From Haematobia irritans (lineage: Eukaryota; Arthropoda; Insecta; Diptera; Muscidae): DNA of 64,000 nt. How positions within the stretch are numbered: the first letter of the stretch is position 1; the number at the start of each line of letters is the position of its first letter. The position numbers were made by a program, and so were the translations under genes. The stretch is from contig NC_134400.1 in the NCBI RefSeq assembly GCF_050003625.1, positions 67,722,126 to 67,786,125 of the forward strand, given 5' to 3'. The notes beneath the pieces are model-generated. The model searched no databases. It was not told where the DNA came from and was given only the letters and a program-made list of their open reading frames with translations. Shown one piece after another: positions 11,348 through 21,076 of this stretch.

Positions 11348-14300
11348 CCCCTTCTCAATTTATAATATAGAAAGCAAATAAGTCCAATCATGGTTTTGAA
11401 TTTGTTTAGTTTTACGCGTTGCAGAGGCTTCGTTAACATATCCGCTAGCATTTCATCCGTAGGGCAATATTCGAATTTTATTTCTTTGGTTTGCTTAAGT
11501 TCTCGCACAAAATAATATTTAACGTCAATGTGTTTCGTACGTGGATTAATTTTCTCAGCGTCTAATAGTTTAAGGCAGCTTTGATTATCTTCTTTGATAG
11601 AAATGTCTTTAACGTCAATTTTAATATCCTGAAAAAGCATTTTTAACCAAATAAGTTCTTGGGCTGCGTCCGCTAATGAAACGAATTCAGCTTCGGTAGA
11701 AGATAATGTTACATTTTTCTGTTTACGAGAAGCATAGGATATAGTTGCTCCACCCAGTTGAAAAACATAGCCACTTGTCGATTTTCTACCACTAATTTCT
11801 CCAGCAAAATCCGCATCAGCAAATCCAACCAAATTAAAATTGCTACAATTTAGACAGAGCTTCAAATTCTTTGAACCATTTAGGTATCTTAACAAACGTT
11901 TTACTTCATTCCAATCCGATTTAGTTGGACATGAAACTTTTCTACTTAGGATTGATGTCGCAACGGTTATATCTGGTCTTGTATTGTTCGATAAGAAGAG
12001 TAGCGATCCAATAGCACGTCTATATAAGTCATTCGAATCCATGATTTCCGAATTCTCTACGCTATTCTTTATATACCCAACATCTAAAGGAATTTTTGAA
12101 GTTTTAGATGTGTTCATTCCAAATTCATTCAAAATTTTTTCTATATAACGTTGTTGATGAATGACATATTTGTTGTCTATTTTCTCCACTTGAATTCCAA
12201 GATATTGCTGTAAAGGACCCAAATTATTAATTTTAAATTTTGATGAAATATGTTGCACTGTAGATTCAATCGCATACTCATTTTTGGCGAATATGAGTAT
12301 GTCATCGACATAAACCAGTAAGTATATGGTATCACCCAATTCTCCCTTTGTATATAGACAGCAGTCGGCTTCACCCTTCTGAATCCTAAACTTAATAAAA
12401 ATTCGTTAAGTTTTTGATTCCAGCAACGGGCCGACTGTTTGAGACCATAAATACTTTTATTCAACTTGCACACCAAGTGCTCCTTATTTGGCGTTTTGAA
12501 TCCTTCTGGTTGTTTTAGATATATTTCATTATCAATATCTCCATTCAGAAAAGCCGTTTTTATGTCTATATGATGGACCAACATATTTTTATATGACGCC
12601 ACTGACAAAAGTGTTCGAAAAATTGATTGCTTCATTACTGGTGCAAAGACCTCGTCATAATCTTGACCATATTTCTGCGAAAACCCCTTCGCTACTAGTC
12701 GGGCTTTGTATTTATAACTTCCATCTTCTAAAGTTTTTAATTTGAAAATCCATTTATTTCCAACCGCTTTTCTACCTTTTGGTAATTCAACCAACTCCCA
12801 AACGTTGTTTTCGTACATTGCCTGAATTTCATCTTCCATAGCATTTTGCCAATTTTTACTTTCAGAACATTGAATAGCTTCTTGATAAGTCTTTGGTTCG
12901 AATACTGAAGTTACTTTATTAACATACCTTTCCGGTAATTTCCCTTTGGTAGTCCTCGAAGATTGTCTTAACTTTGGCTCCACATCGCAAGAATTCTGGA
13001 CCGATGTATTTTCTGTTAAGGAACCATTTTCAGCTGTTTTTATTTCCTCGTTTTCTTCAGCAGTATCGTAACTCTCATTTTCATGATTTATTGATGTGTC
13101 CATAGCAATGGTTAGTTGGTCAGGTTGGTCAGAATTTGATAACATAAATGGAATAAAATCATCTTCCGAATCCTGGTGGTAAATTTCTTCTAAAAACTTT
13201 GCGTCTCTCGAAATAACAATCCTATTCGTTTCTGGATTTAAGATTCGATAAGCCTTCGATTCGTCACAAAATCCTACTAAAATTCCCTTTTTTGATACTT
13301 CATCGAATTTTTGTCGAAATTTTTTATTTACGTGATAGAATGCTTTACAGCCAAACATACGAACATGTTCCATTGACGGCTGCTTAGAAAACCAAATTTC
13401 ATACAGGGTTTTATTCACAGCTTTGGAGGGTAACCGGTTTTGTAAGTAGTTAGAAGTGTTAATAGCTTCAGCCCAGAACTTTAGGTGTAGTCCTGAATCT
13501 ATTAACATACTTCGCGCCATTTCAACTAAGCTTCTGTTCTTTCGCTCAGCGACACCATTTTGCTCGGGTGTGTGAGGTGCTGTAAATTGATGGAATATAC
13601 CTTTGTTTTTCATGTACTGATCAAATAATCTACTTTGAAATTCTCCTCCTCTGTCGGTTCTTAGTATTTTAATCCTTTTTCCAAAGAAATTTTCAGTATA
13701 GTTCACGAACTCTTTTATTTTTTCAAATGTATCGTCTTTGTTCGCTAAAAAGTACACCATACAATACCTTGAATAATCGTCAATCATTGTTAGGAAATAC
13801 TTGTTCCCACTCGGTGTAACTTCTTGCATTGGACCGCATACATCGGCATGAATGGTATGCAAAATCTCATTGGACCTATTCAGAGTTGTCTTGGGAAATT
13901 CTTGTCTAGACATCTTCCCCTTCAAGCAAGTTTCACAATTGTCTGAGCAATTACATGATTTCAAGTTGACGTTAGCAATTAAATTCTCCTTAATGGCATA
14001 CTTTATGGCATTTATATCGCGATGACCAAATCTACGATGAAATGTATGTATACATTCCACGACCTTAGAGTGTGCTATATTTGCAATATTGTCTTGTTGT
14101 AACACATACAAGTTATTAACAAGTTTTGCTGTTGCTAAAATTCTATTGCCTTTAAGAAGTTCACATTTCTTTTCTTTGAATGTGATATCCAGACCTTTTT
14201 GGACTAATTTGGACACCGATATTAAATTACCTTCTAGTTCTGGCACATACAGTACGTCTTTTATGATCAATTTGTTACCAAGCAGTACAAATATCCTTCA

Positions 14301-15238
14301 CCAGAACCTTTGGCGTTTATCTTCTTTCCATTAGCTAAAAATATTTCTCCGCCGACACCGTCATCAAATTTTTGAAAGAATTCGAAATTGCTACTCATAT
14401 GACAACTTGCTCCAGAGTCTATATACCATGAATCTTGACACAACTTTTCACTCGAGTTTAAACAAAATTGGTTCGAGTTAAAATCTTCTGATGTTTTCTT
14501 GGCATTGTATTTGATTTCCTTTTTAATTCTACAGTCTTTTTTAAAATGGCCGGTCTTACCGCAATTAAAGCATTTTACCGCTGTTTTCGTTTTTGATTTC
14601 AGAGCCAAATTTGATGGATTTATATTTTGATTAGCCTCATTTCTGCGTTTGAATTCTTGTACTAACTTTTCTTTGACAAGCTCCAAAGTCAAATCTGCAT
14701 CTGGTCGAACTTCCAGGGCAGTAATAATAGAATTATACTCATCTGGTAGACTTCCCAATAAAAATGCAACCTGAAGATGATTTGCCAACGATTCTCCTAA
14801 ACCATTTAGTCTATCTACCGTATCTAGCATTTCTGATATATGCGATTCAATATCTTGTCCAGGTCTCAACTGCATTCTGCATAAATTCTTTAATAACATG
14901 ACCTTGTTCGACAATGTTGGCTTTTCGTGGACTTTCCTCAACGATTCCCAGTACTCTCGTGCCGTTTTTAAATTACGTAGATGTACTAACTAAGAGTCCT
15001 CAACCAACAAACCTATAGTAGCACGAGCTTTACCATCCTTAGTCACCCATGCAGCAGGGGCATCAGCAGTTTTTTCAGAGCAGATTATATCCCATAAATC
15101 ATCTTTTATCAATAAAAGTTCTAGCTTGTATTTCCAGATTTGGTAATTATCTCCATTTAGTTTCTTGATACAGGATTTCACATCTTCCATTTTCGCAAAA
15201 TTTTCTTTTAAACTCACAATTTTTAATAATTCATTCAC
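11302..15238 (-). pseudogene. copia Gag-Pol polyprotein, three lesions
   Basis: The start is the ATG at 15238, just inside the PBS. Gag: LNGDNYQIWKYKLELLL, then GQDIESHISEMLDTVDRL, and the zinc knuckle CFNCGKTGHFKKDC. Protease: YIDSGASCHMSS. Integrase: an HRRFGH...C..C finger, then HADVCGP, TDRGGEF and PEQNGVAERKNR, giving D, D and E. Reverse transcriptase: YVDDILIF. RNase H: SSTEAEFVSLADAAQE and KHIDVKYYFVREL. Lesions: an in-frame TAG near 14990 after LLVEDS; a frameshift near 14285 between protease and integrase; and a 1-nt frameshift near 12375 just before the YVDD motif. As in copia, Gag and Pol share a single frame. The protein would act in cytoplasmic particles and then in the nucleus. 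With these lesions only fragments can be made. Confidence 0.92.
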
Positions 15239-15241
15239 TTA

Positions 15242-15256
15242 GCTGGGCCCATAACC
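15242..15256 (-). promoter_or_regulatory. copia primer-binding site (initiator-Met tRNA type)
   Basis: Minus strand GGTTATGGGCCCAGC sits directly after the LTR end. This is the sequence used by Drosophila copia, which primes on the 5' half of initiator methionine tRNA cut in the anticodon loop. Confidence 0.85.
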
Positions 15257-15505
15257 TATTGGATATTAAACCTTATCCTTTCGGGTTAGTAAAAAGCGTC
15301 AGCGAACTTATTAAAACAAATGTTATAGTTTTATTTAATTCATAGAAAGTGTGAATACAGAATAATCAAGTTGACAAGAAGAAAAAAATTTAGTATATAT
15401 ATTCAAATTATTTTCTCAGAACAAAAATCTATTTCAAAGCTACTATTATAAAAATATTTCTATGTTATAAAGTGCTTTTTAATCAGGTAGTACAAATGTC
15501 CTACA
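15257..15505 (-). repeat. copia 5' LTR
   Basis: 249 bp, the partner of 11099-11347. It is followed by the target duplication GATTA at 15506-15510. Confidence 0.93.
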
Positions 15506-15510
15506 GATTA

Positions 15511-15660
15511 CACTAACTCCGATTTACATGAACATTTGCACATGGAGTAGAAATAGTACTCTTACTATGCATGCCAAATTCGGTTGAAATCCGTTCAGAT
15601 TTTGATATAGCTCCCATATATAGCTTTCGCTCGATTTACACTCATACATTACACTAAAAC
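15511..15660. repeat. Dispersed repeat of muscid type (tentative)
   Basis: The stretch with AATTCGGTTGAAATCCGTTC and TAGCTCCCATATATAGCTTT resembles, from memory, a sequence scattered many times through muscid fly genomes. Only one copy is visible here, so repeat status cannot be shown from the window. Confidence 0.35.
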
Positions 15661-15935
15661 ATGATTTAGTTTGGCTGAAACAAATAAAAAGATTAACTTA
15701 GAGGCTATCGTAACACAATTAAAACAATATTTTATAAATATCTATAGTATTTACCCAAAAATCTGAATATTTATCAAATTGAGGCATAACAGCGTCACAA
15801 TTTTTTCCTCAATGATATTGTTTATAAAAAATATCGATATCATATCGATTTCTGCTATCGATTTTTTCATTGGTCTGTCAAACAAAAATTGCAGTGTGGT
15901 CAATGCGTACGATTTTAATCGAAAAGTCGGACGCG

Positions 15936-15979
15936 GACATTGTCGTCCGGAATAACTTGTAGTCTGTAAAGCGCATAAC
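15936..15979 (+). repeat. ~45-bp dispersed repeat, copy 3
   Basis: GACATTGTCGTCCGGAATAAC, then TAGTCTGTAAAGCGCATAAC. It matches the copies at 7187-7235 (inverted) and 8819-8866. Upstream lie ATCGATAT-rich DNA and a GCAGTGTGG motif, whose inverse (ACACACTGC) also accompanies copy 1. Confidence 0.55.
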
Positions 15980-17110
15980 ATTTGAAGTTTTATAATGTGT
16001 ACCATTTTACTATGACTGGAGAGACTTTTAATTTTATTCGGATCAGCAGAAAATTTCAGCAAACTACTGACTTTTCTGCAGTATGTCTGCTGTTCCAAAA
16101 TAACAGATTGTTTCTTGTTTTAGCAAAAGTCCTGCTAAAACCGAAGCATTTTGTTTGCTGAAAAACAGCAGACAGCGTTTGCTATTAACAACAGACTTTT
16201 TTCTATGAGTCCGCTATATTCACAGAATTATTTTTTTCTGTAGCCATGTTATCCCAAAATATAGTTCTTTACAACCCATATGAAAAAATAAACTACCAAG
16301 GCGACCAATTACAATTGGTCGCAACGGCTACATATCATATCTTACGGCGATGTGATTGTTAATACCATAATAATACCTGATGTAAATGATTTGATACAAT
16401 GTGGTATCAAAATTAAAAGGTAACGCGAATCAATTTGTTAATACCACACGGTAATGGCCACGTACCGCCATTTGTCTACCAGTGTATCAGGAAAATTTAA
16501 CGTTTAAATAACGGGGAAATGCTCAGACCAGATTTTATTGTCCACTTCAAATCTATCAACAAAGTTGACGATTTCCATCGACACAGAGCATTAATCTATC
16601 ACAGAGCTACCATTTCTCTTGGCAAAAGTGAATTTTCCTTCTTCATGTACAGGGGCTCTTCCGTTCAAAATTAGGGCTGTTTTCTTTTAGCACTGGATAC
16701 CCTTAGCCGTGACGGACTAAAAGAAAACAGAGTACTCGTTTATCCAGGAATATGCAACAGCTGTTCAAAATCAATCACAGAAAAGAAGTGAAATCTTGCA
16801 TTTTTAATGTATGAAATGCTCCAAATAGTAATAAATATTTACTGCTGCGATTATTTATGACACTGTATCACTTTGAATTTCATGTTTTTCGATAAAATAG
16901 TCACAATAAATTGCTATTGTGAATCGAAGAAGCGTCACTTTATCCAAATACAATCTGGCAACATCGGCGCGACTTGCACTGATGAGATGTTCTGGATAGA
17001 ACACCAGAGCAACGATGTTCTGGATAGCCCATACAAATGTTGCATCCAGTGCAAAAAGAAAACAGCCCTATTGTTACAGAAATCTATATCTTCTTCCATG
17101 CGCGTTCGTA
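15980..17110. other. Non-coding interval with CAGCA-rich and hairpin DNA
   Basis: No gene is recognised. Around 16035-16200 the motifs CAGCA and TGCTG recur many times on both strands, suggesting a small palindromic element. A clear inverted repeat is at 16678-16731. The 88-codon frame at 16873-17139 resembles nothing known and overlaps the next element. Confidence 0.4.
16678..16731. repeat. Perfect 14-bp inverted repeat (hairpin)
   Basis: CTGTTTTCTTTTAG and its inverse CTAAAAGAAAACAG are separated by about 25 bp. They may be the ends of a tiny element or chance palindromic DNA. Confidence 0.6.
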
Positions 17111-18504
17111 CACCCAGAAAAAAGTGCCTTCGAAACTAAAGGAAAATTTTTTCATCAATATAGTTTATCCATTTTATTTCCATTAAGGTAAATTTTTGTG
17201 AGAAATAATAAAATTTACTCGTTTCAGTAAAAATATCCTAAACTGGAAGCAGTTAGGAATAGTTCATTAACTAGAATAAGGCATGGAATTTTACTCATAC
17301 TGTTTTCTTCGCTGGGTATAAGAATTTACTACTGAACAAGAAAATTTTATTCACCGATAACAAAGCATTCGTAAAAATAAACAAAATCCGAACTAAAACC
17401 AAGTTTCCTCAAAATTAGTAAAATTTCTTATAAAATGATAATTGCGACTTCCTTTATAATAGAAAGTTTTTCATACATACGAGCAACACTTGGCATAGAA
17501 AAATATTTTAGTTCATTCGTACTAAGAAGTATGCAATCCTTTCAAAACTTAAGGAAACACACTTGTTAGAATATAGGAAATTTTCCTATATTTCTATTGT
17601 CTACCTGTAATCGATACCTGTCATCGTAATCGATGTGTTTGCGCGTGGGTGTAATCGATATGTTTGCGCGTGGGTTGTTTTTTTAGTTGGAATCGCGTTG
17701 TTGTGGCATACGGAGAGATTGTTAAAAAATAATATGGTAAAATAATATAATAAATAACAAATAAAACATATAAAATATTTGTTATTTTAAATTAGTGAGA
17801 AAAATTTTCTTTTTCTTGAAAATAAATCTATCAATGTTCATTTCATTTGTCTTCATTTTGGAATCTTCAATTATCAGGTAATATTCAGTGACGCTAACCT
17901 TTTGTATCAAAAATGGTTTATGATTTTTTATATTTGTAGGTATTGAAATTGTAAAAGGAGGACAAAATCGTTAGGCAGCAACTTATTAAAAGTGAAAAGT
18001 ACAAGAAGAAGAAAAAGTGCGTTTTACAGTTGATAATATCACATGGAAATTGGAAATAGTGGAATAATAAACTAATATTTCAAGGACAGTCGATACTGTT
18101 GATTCTTAATAAATATATTCAATATATATATAAAACTTGTCTTTTATTGAAGATAAAATTGCCTATATAAATAAATAAAATTGTATTTAAAAACGGAGGT
18201 AAGCAGTTCTAATTATGAAGTAAAAGTTTTACCACAAATATGTAAGATTTGCCCAAATGAATGAAAAAATTTCAATAAAATCATTCCATATATGAATTCA
18301 AATCAGTTAAATTTTTTCATTCTGTAGTATAGTGGTACATAAATATAGGAAAATGTTAACTAATATATGGAATGCATTATACCTAATTTCTACGAAAATC
18401 ACATCGTTCAAACAAATAAAAATGTCGTTGGCGCTATACGAAGTTCAACTTTCTTCACAATGAGTTCATTTTAACTTAAAGAAGGGGTCACTTTTTTCTG
18501 GGTG
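17111..18504 (+). mobile_element. CACCCAGAAAAAAGTG inverted-repeat element, copy 1
   Basis: A 1394-bp segment begins with CACCCAGAAAAAAGTG and ends with the exact 16-bp inverse CACTTTTTTCTGGGTG. There is no clear target duplication. The inside has no coding frame of note but shares long matches with 59866-60795 in reverse (for example GGAGGACAAAATCGTTAGGCAG and the stretch around 18060-18110 with GACAGTCGATACTGTTGATTC), which establishes a family. It is a non-autonomous DNA transposon, class unassigned. Confidence 0.75.
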
Positions 18505-19022
18505 ATAGTTTTGTCGTTTGACTTTCTGTTACTTTGGCTACCCTTAAGTATTTCTGGAGGTAGTGTGAGGTCTCACAAAGAATTGGGTCTACGCTAGTAT
18601 AGGATACTGTAGTAAGAAATACTTAGTAGAAATCAAATTGAATCCATTACGTTTGCATTAAAAATTCCAACGTTGTCATAGATTTGAAATTTCAATTGTA
18701 TTGAATAGAAAAATTTATTTTCTGTAAGTTCAATTTCTGTGCTGTGATTATTATCACATTTGAAAAATCTTTAATCAATTCTTTTGAGAATTCTTAAATC
18801 AATTTTTATGAGACTCCGTATATAATTCATATGATGAATTAGATTTCGTTGCTGGATGAATTTACAAAAAGGAATTTAGAAAATCGTACAAAAATTATCC
18901 TCTCGTCACACGTAATTTGTGGTGCGTTATGTTTTTAACTGGTGCGAGTGTCAAACAAGAGTTTATGTCCTAGGCCTCAAACCGGCTTATTACAGTGTCA
19001 AATATTGGACCCCTAAAAATAA
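18505..19022. other. Unassigned interval left of gypsy copy 2
   Basis: AT-rich, with no coding or repeat sequence that I can assign. It ends in ATAA (19019-19022), the target site of the next element. Confidence 0.4.
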
Positions 19023-19628
19023 TGTTACGAATTTGATAATTATAGATATAAGTTTATTTAAATTAGTTTCCGTTAATTTAAAATTTCAAATTGTAACGAT
19101 AAAATTTCGCTATCACTTGGAATCATCTATTCATTTTCTAGTATTTTCCTGAATTTCTTTTATGTTCTTTTGTTTGCTTACCGAAATGTTAGTTCTTACT
19201 CTCTCATAGAATAGCAACCCCTTTGCTTTGTTATTCTGCATTCTCATTTCATCTCATTGTCTATTGTCATTATTGTTGTTGTTGTAGTAATGCGAGCATA
19301 TATCTATGTGAGTGTGTATGTGTTTGGCAGCCACCAGGTAAACAACTTAATGGTCGTAGATCCTTCTAGCATTGTCTAAGAATGTTCTGGCGTTGCCAGA
19401 ATATTGAAGTGCTACCAGAATGTTCTCGTATTGCCACACCGTCATATATAAAAGCGTTCGCATGCTGCTAACGAGTCAGTCTTAATTAAAGCGTCAAACG
19501 AATAACTTCAGTGTGAACGAATTGTAAAGTGTGAAGTCATAGTAAATAAATTGTAGATTGTCGTTATTTAAAAGAACTGTGTTTTAATTGTCGGGTAATT
19601 AAAAACGCCTAAATATAAAAACGTAACA
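19023..19628 (+). repeat. gypsy copy 2 5' LTR
   Basis: TGTTACG...CGTAACA, 606 bp. Its U3 promoter has a TATA-like element and an initiator-like site, and AATAAA lies at 19545-19550. By these signals U3 would end near 19477 and the transcript start near 19478. Confidence 0.95.
19445..19480 (+). promoter_or_regulatory. LTR core promoter: TATA box and initiator-like TCAGT
   Basis: TATATAAAAG starts at 19445, and the insect-type initiator TCAGT lies at 19476-19480 with its A at 19478, about 33 bp downstream. This is normal TATA-to-start spacing. The identical arrangement is in the 3' LTR. Confidence 0.65.
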
Positions 19629-19630
19629 AT

Positions 19631-19648
19631 TGGTGTCGGAAGTGAAAT
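19631..19648 (+). promoter_or_regulatory. gypsy primer-binding site
   Basis: TGGTGTCGGAAGTGAAAT begins 2 nt after the LTR. TGG is the complement of the CCA end of a tRNA. It is not the Lys type (TGGCGCCC). The donor tRNA is not assigned. The same site is present in copy 1. Confidence 0.7.
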
Positions 19649-19667
19649 AACGAAAAAAAAATCTACA

Positions 19668-21076
19668 ATGAAGTTTAATGAGCTTCGAGTGGAAGACTTA
19701 AAAAAGGAATTGAGCAAACTGGAGCTGCCGACAACAGGCAATAAGGCCCAGCTTCAAAAGCGTCTACTGGAAGAGTTTGAACGGCGTAATATGGACATTG
19801 CGACGCATGAGTTTGATTATAAGGAAGACATTGATGAATCAATACTCGTCAATACCAGCAGTGTAGAAACTCCGTCTGTGGCTTCGAGTGTTGTAGATTA
19901 CACATCAATGCTCAGTGTTTTGAGTAAAATGATGGATGAAAACTCTAGAATTCTAGAAAAATGGAAGAAAATTCTAGAAAACTGGAAGCAAATTCTCTAA
20001 AAATGGAAGAAAATTCTAGAAAATTGCTGGAAGAAAACGCTCTAAAAATGCAAGAAAATTCTAGAAAAATGATGGAAGAAAATTCTCTTCTTTTGGTGGA
20101 GAAATTTGACGAAAATTCTAGAATTCTTAATGAAAAGTTACAACAACTTTCGGAAGGTATGGAGAAACGCGTAGACCACATTGAAAGTCAAATTGTGGAA
20201 TTGGATAAGAAATTTGTGGTTCACGATGAAAAATTTCTACACCTTGAGAAAAAAATCTCAGAACTAGAAATGAAAGGTGGCCCAGTGCGCGTAATCGAGG
20301 GCCCAAAAATCAAAACTCCTGTTTTTGATGGCTCATCTTCATTTGATGTTTTCAAATTCCAATTTTAGACGGTGGCATCCAGAAACATGTGGAATGACAA
20401 CGACAGAGCAATTGAACTTCTGTTGGCATTGAAGGGTAATGCTGCCGATGTAATACAAAGTATCCCAACTTCTTCCAGAAATAACTATAAGGAAGTAATA
20501 GCTGCGCTACAACGCAAGTACGGTGGAGAACATAAGCAAGACATCTTCAGAATGGAATTAAGAGGAAGAGTCCAGAAATCAAATGAGACTCTACAAGATT
20601 TTGCAACAGAAGTTGAGCGGTTGGTGCTATTGGCATACCCAGGAGAGAGTCACCCACTTGTGGACCGCATCAAAATTGAGACCTTTGTGAATGGCATTCG
20701 AGACCCAGACATAAAATGTGCAACATATGCGGCACAAAAAGCTACATTTGTGGAAACTGTAACATTTGCCCTTACACAAGAGACAGCGAGGGTACTAGCA
20801 CGTCCTCAAATTCACAAAGTACGTAAGGTGGAGACCGAGAATGACGAATCAAATTCCGTGATTGATTCAGTGAAAGAAGCCGTTAAGCAGGCAATGCAAG
20901 AAATGAAGCAAGAGGCAAATAAATCCCGGATCAAATGCTATTACTGTGATAAGCCGGGACATCTAGCTCGAGAATGCAAGGCACGACGCAAACGGTCAAG
21001 GTCCACATCACCATCTCCATTAAACAATAGCCATAAGAAGGTGACCCCACAGTCAAGTGAGTCACCTTTAAACTAA
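19668..21076 (+). pseudogene. gag: gypsy-type Gag with SAP domain, frameshift plus nonsense
   Basis: The start is the ATG at 19668. Residues ~4-40 form a SAP-like module (LRVEDLKKELSKLELPTT, then GNKAQLQKRLLEEF). A coiled coil of ENSRKLEE-like repeats follows, then a capsid region (NDNDRAIELLLALKGNAAD and VDRIKIETFVNGIRDPDI), a CCHC knuckle (CYYCDKPGHLAREC) and a basic tail. Lesions: the frame shifts inside the repeat region between about 19940 and 20000, with the rest read in the other frame from 19961, and a TAG lies at 20366-20368 where copy 1 has GAG. Copy 1's own nonsense codon is absent here. The ancestral frame was therefore single, and each copy broke independently. The stop at 21074-21076 abuts the slippery heptamer. 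Confidence 0.88.
21067..21073 (+). promoter_or_regulatory. -1 ribosomal frameshift slippery site TTTAAAC
   Basis: In the gag frame the bases read T TTA AAC followed at once by the stop TAA. Slipping back by one gives TTT AAA C, which enters exactly the open pol frame. This is the canonical X XXY YYZ heptamer. It is identical in copy 1 (3472-3478, minus). I did not identify a downstream pseudoknot. Confidence 0.85.

Larger units (their letters stand above)
11099..15505 (-). mobile_element. Ty1/copia retrotransposon, complete with TSD
   Basis: A 4407-bp element on the minus strand with two 249-bp LTRs (11099-11347 and 15257-15505) that I find to differ at two or so positions. It is flanked by GATTA on both sides (11094-11098 and 15506-15510), a 5-bp target duplication. 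A primer-binding site follows the 5' LTR directly, and a purine tract (GAGAAGGGG) precedes the 3' LTR. One gag-pol frame covers the interior in copia order, Gag-protease-integrase-RT-RNase H. The near-identical LTRs indicate a young insertion, but coding is broken by one nonsense codon and two frameshifts. Confidence 0.95.

Noticed and set aside
16873..17139. 88-codon Cys-containing frame
   Set aside because: No domain recognised, runs into the terminal repeat of the next element, codon use looks random.
17111..18504. A TA or 8-bp target duplication for the CACCCAG element
   Set aside because: The flanks (CGTTCGTA and ATAGTTTT) do not repeat each other, so no duplication length is claimed.
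18919..19152. 77-codon frame across the left edge of gypsy copy 2
   Set aside because: Half of it is LTR sequence; a chance fusion across an insertion junction.
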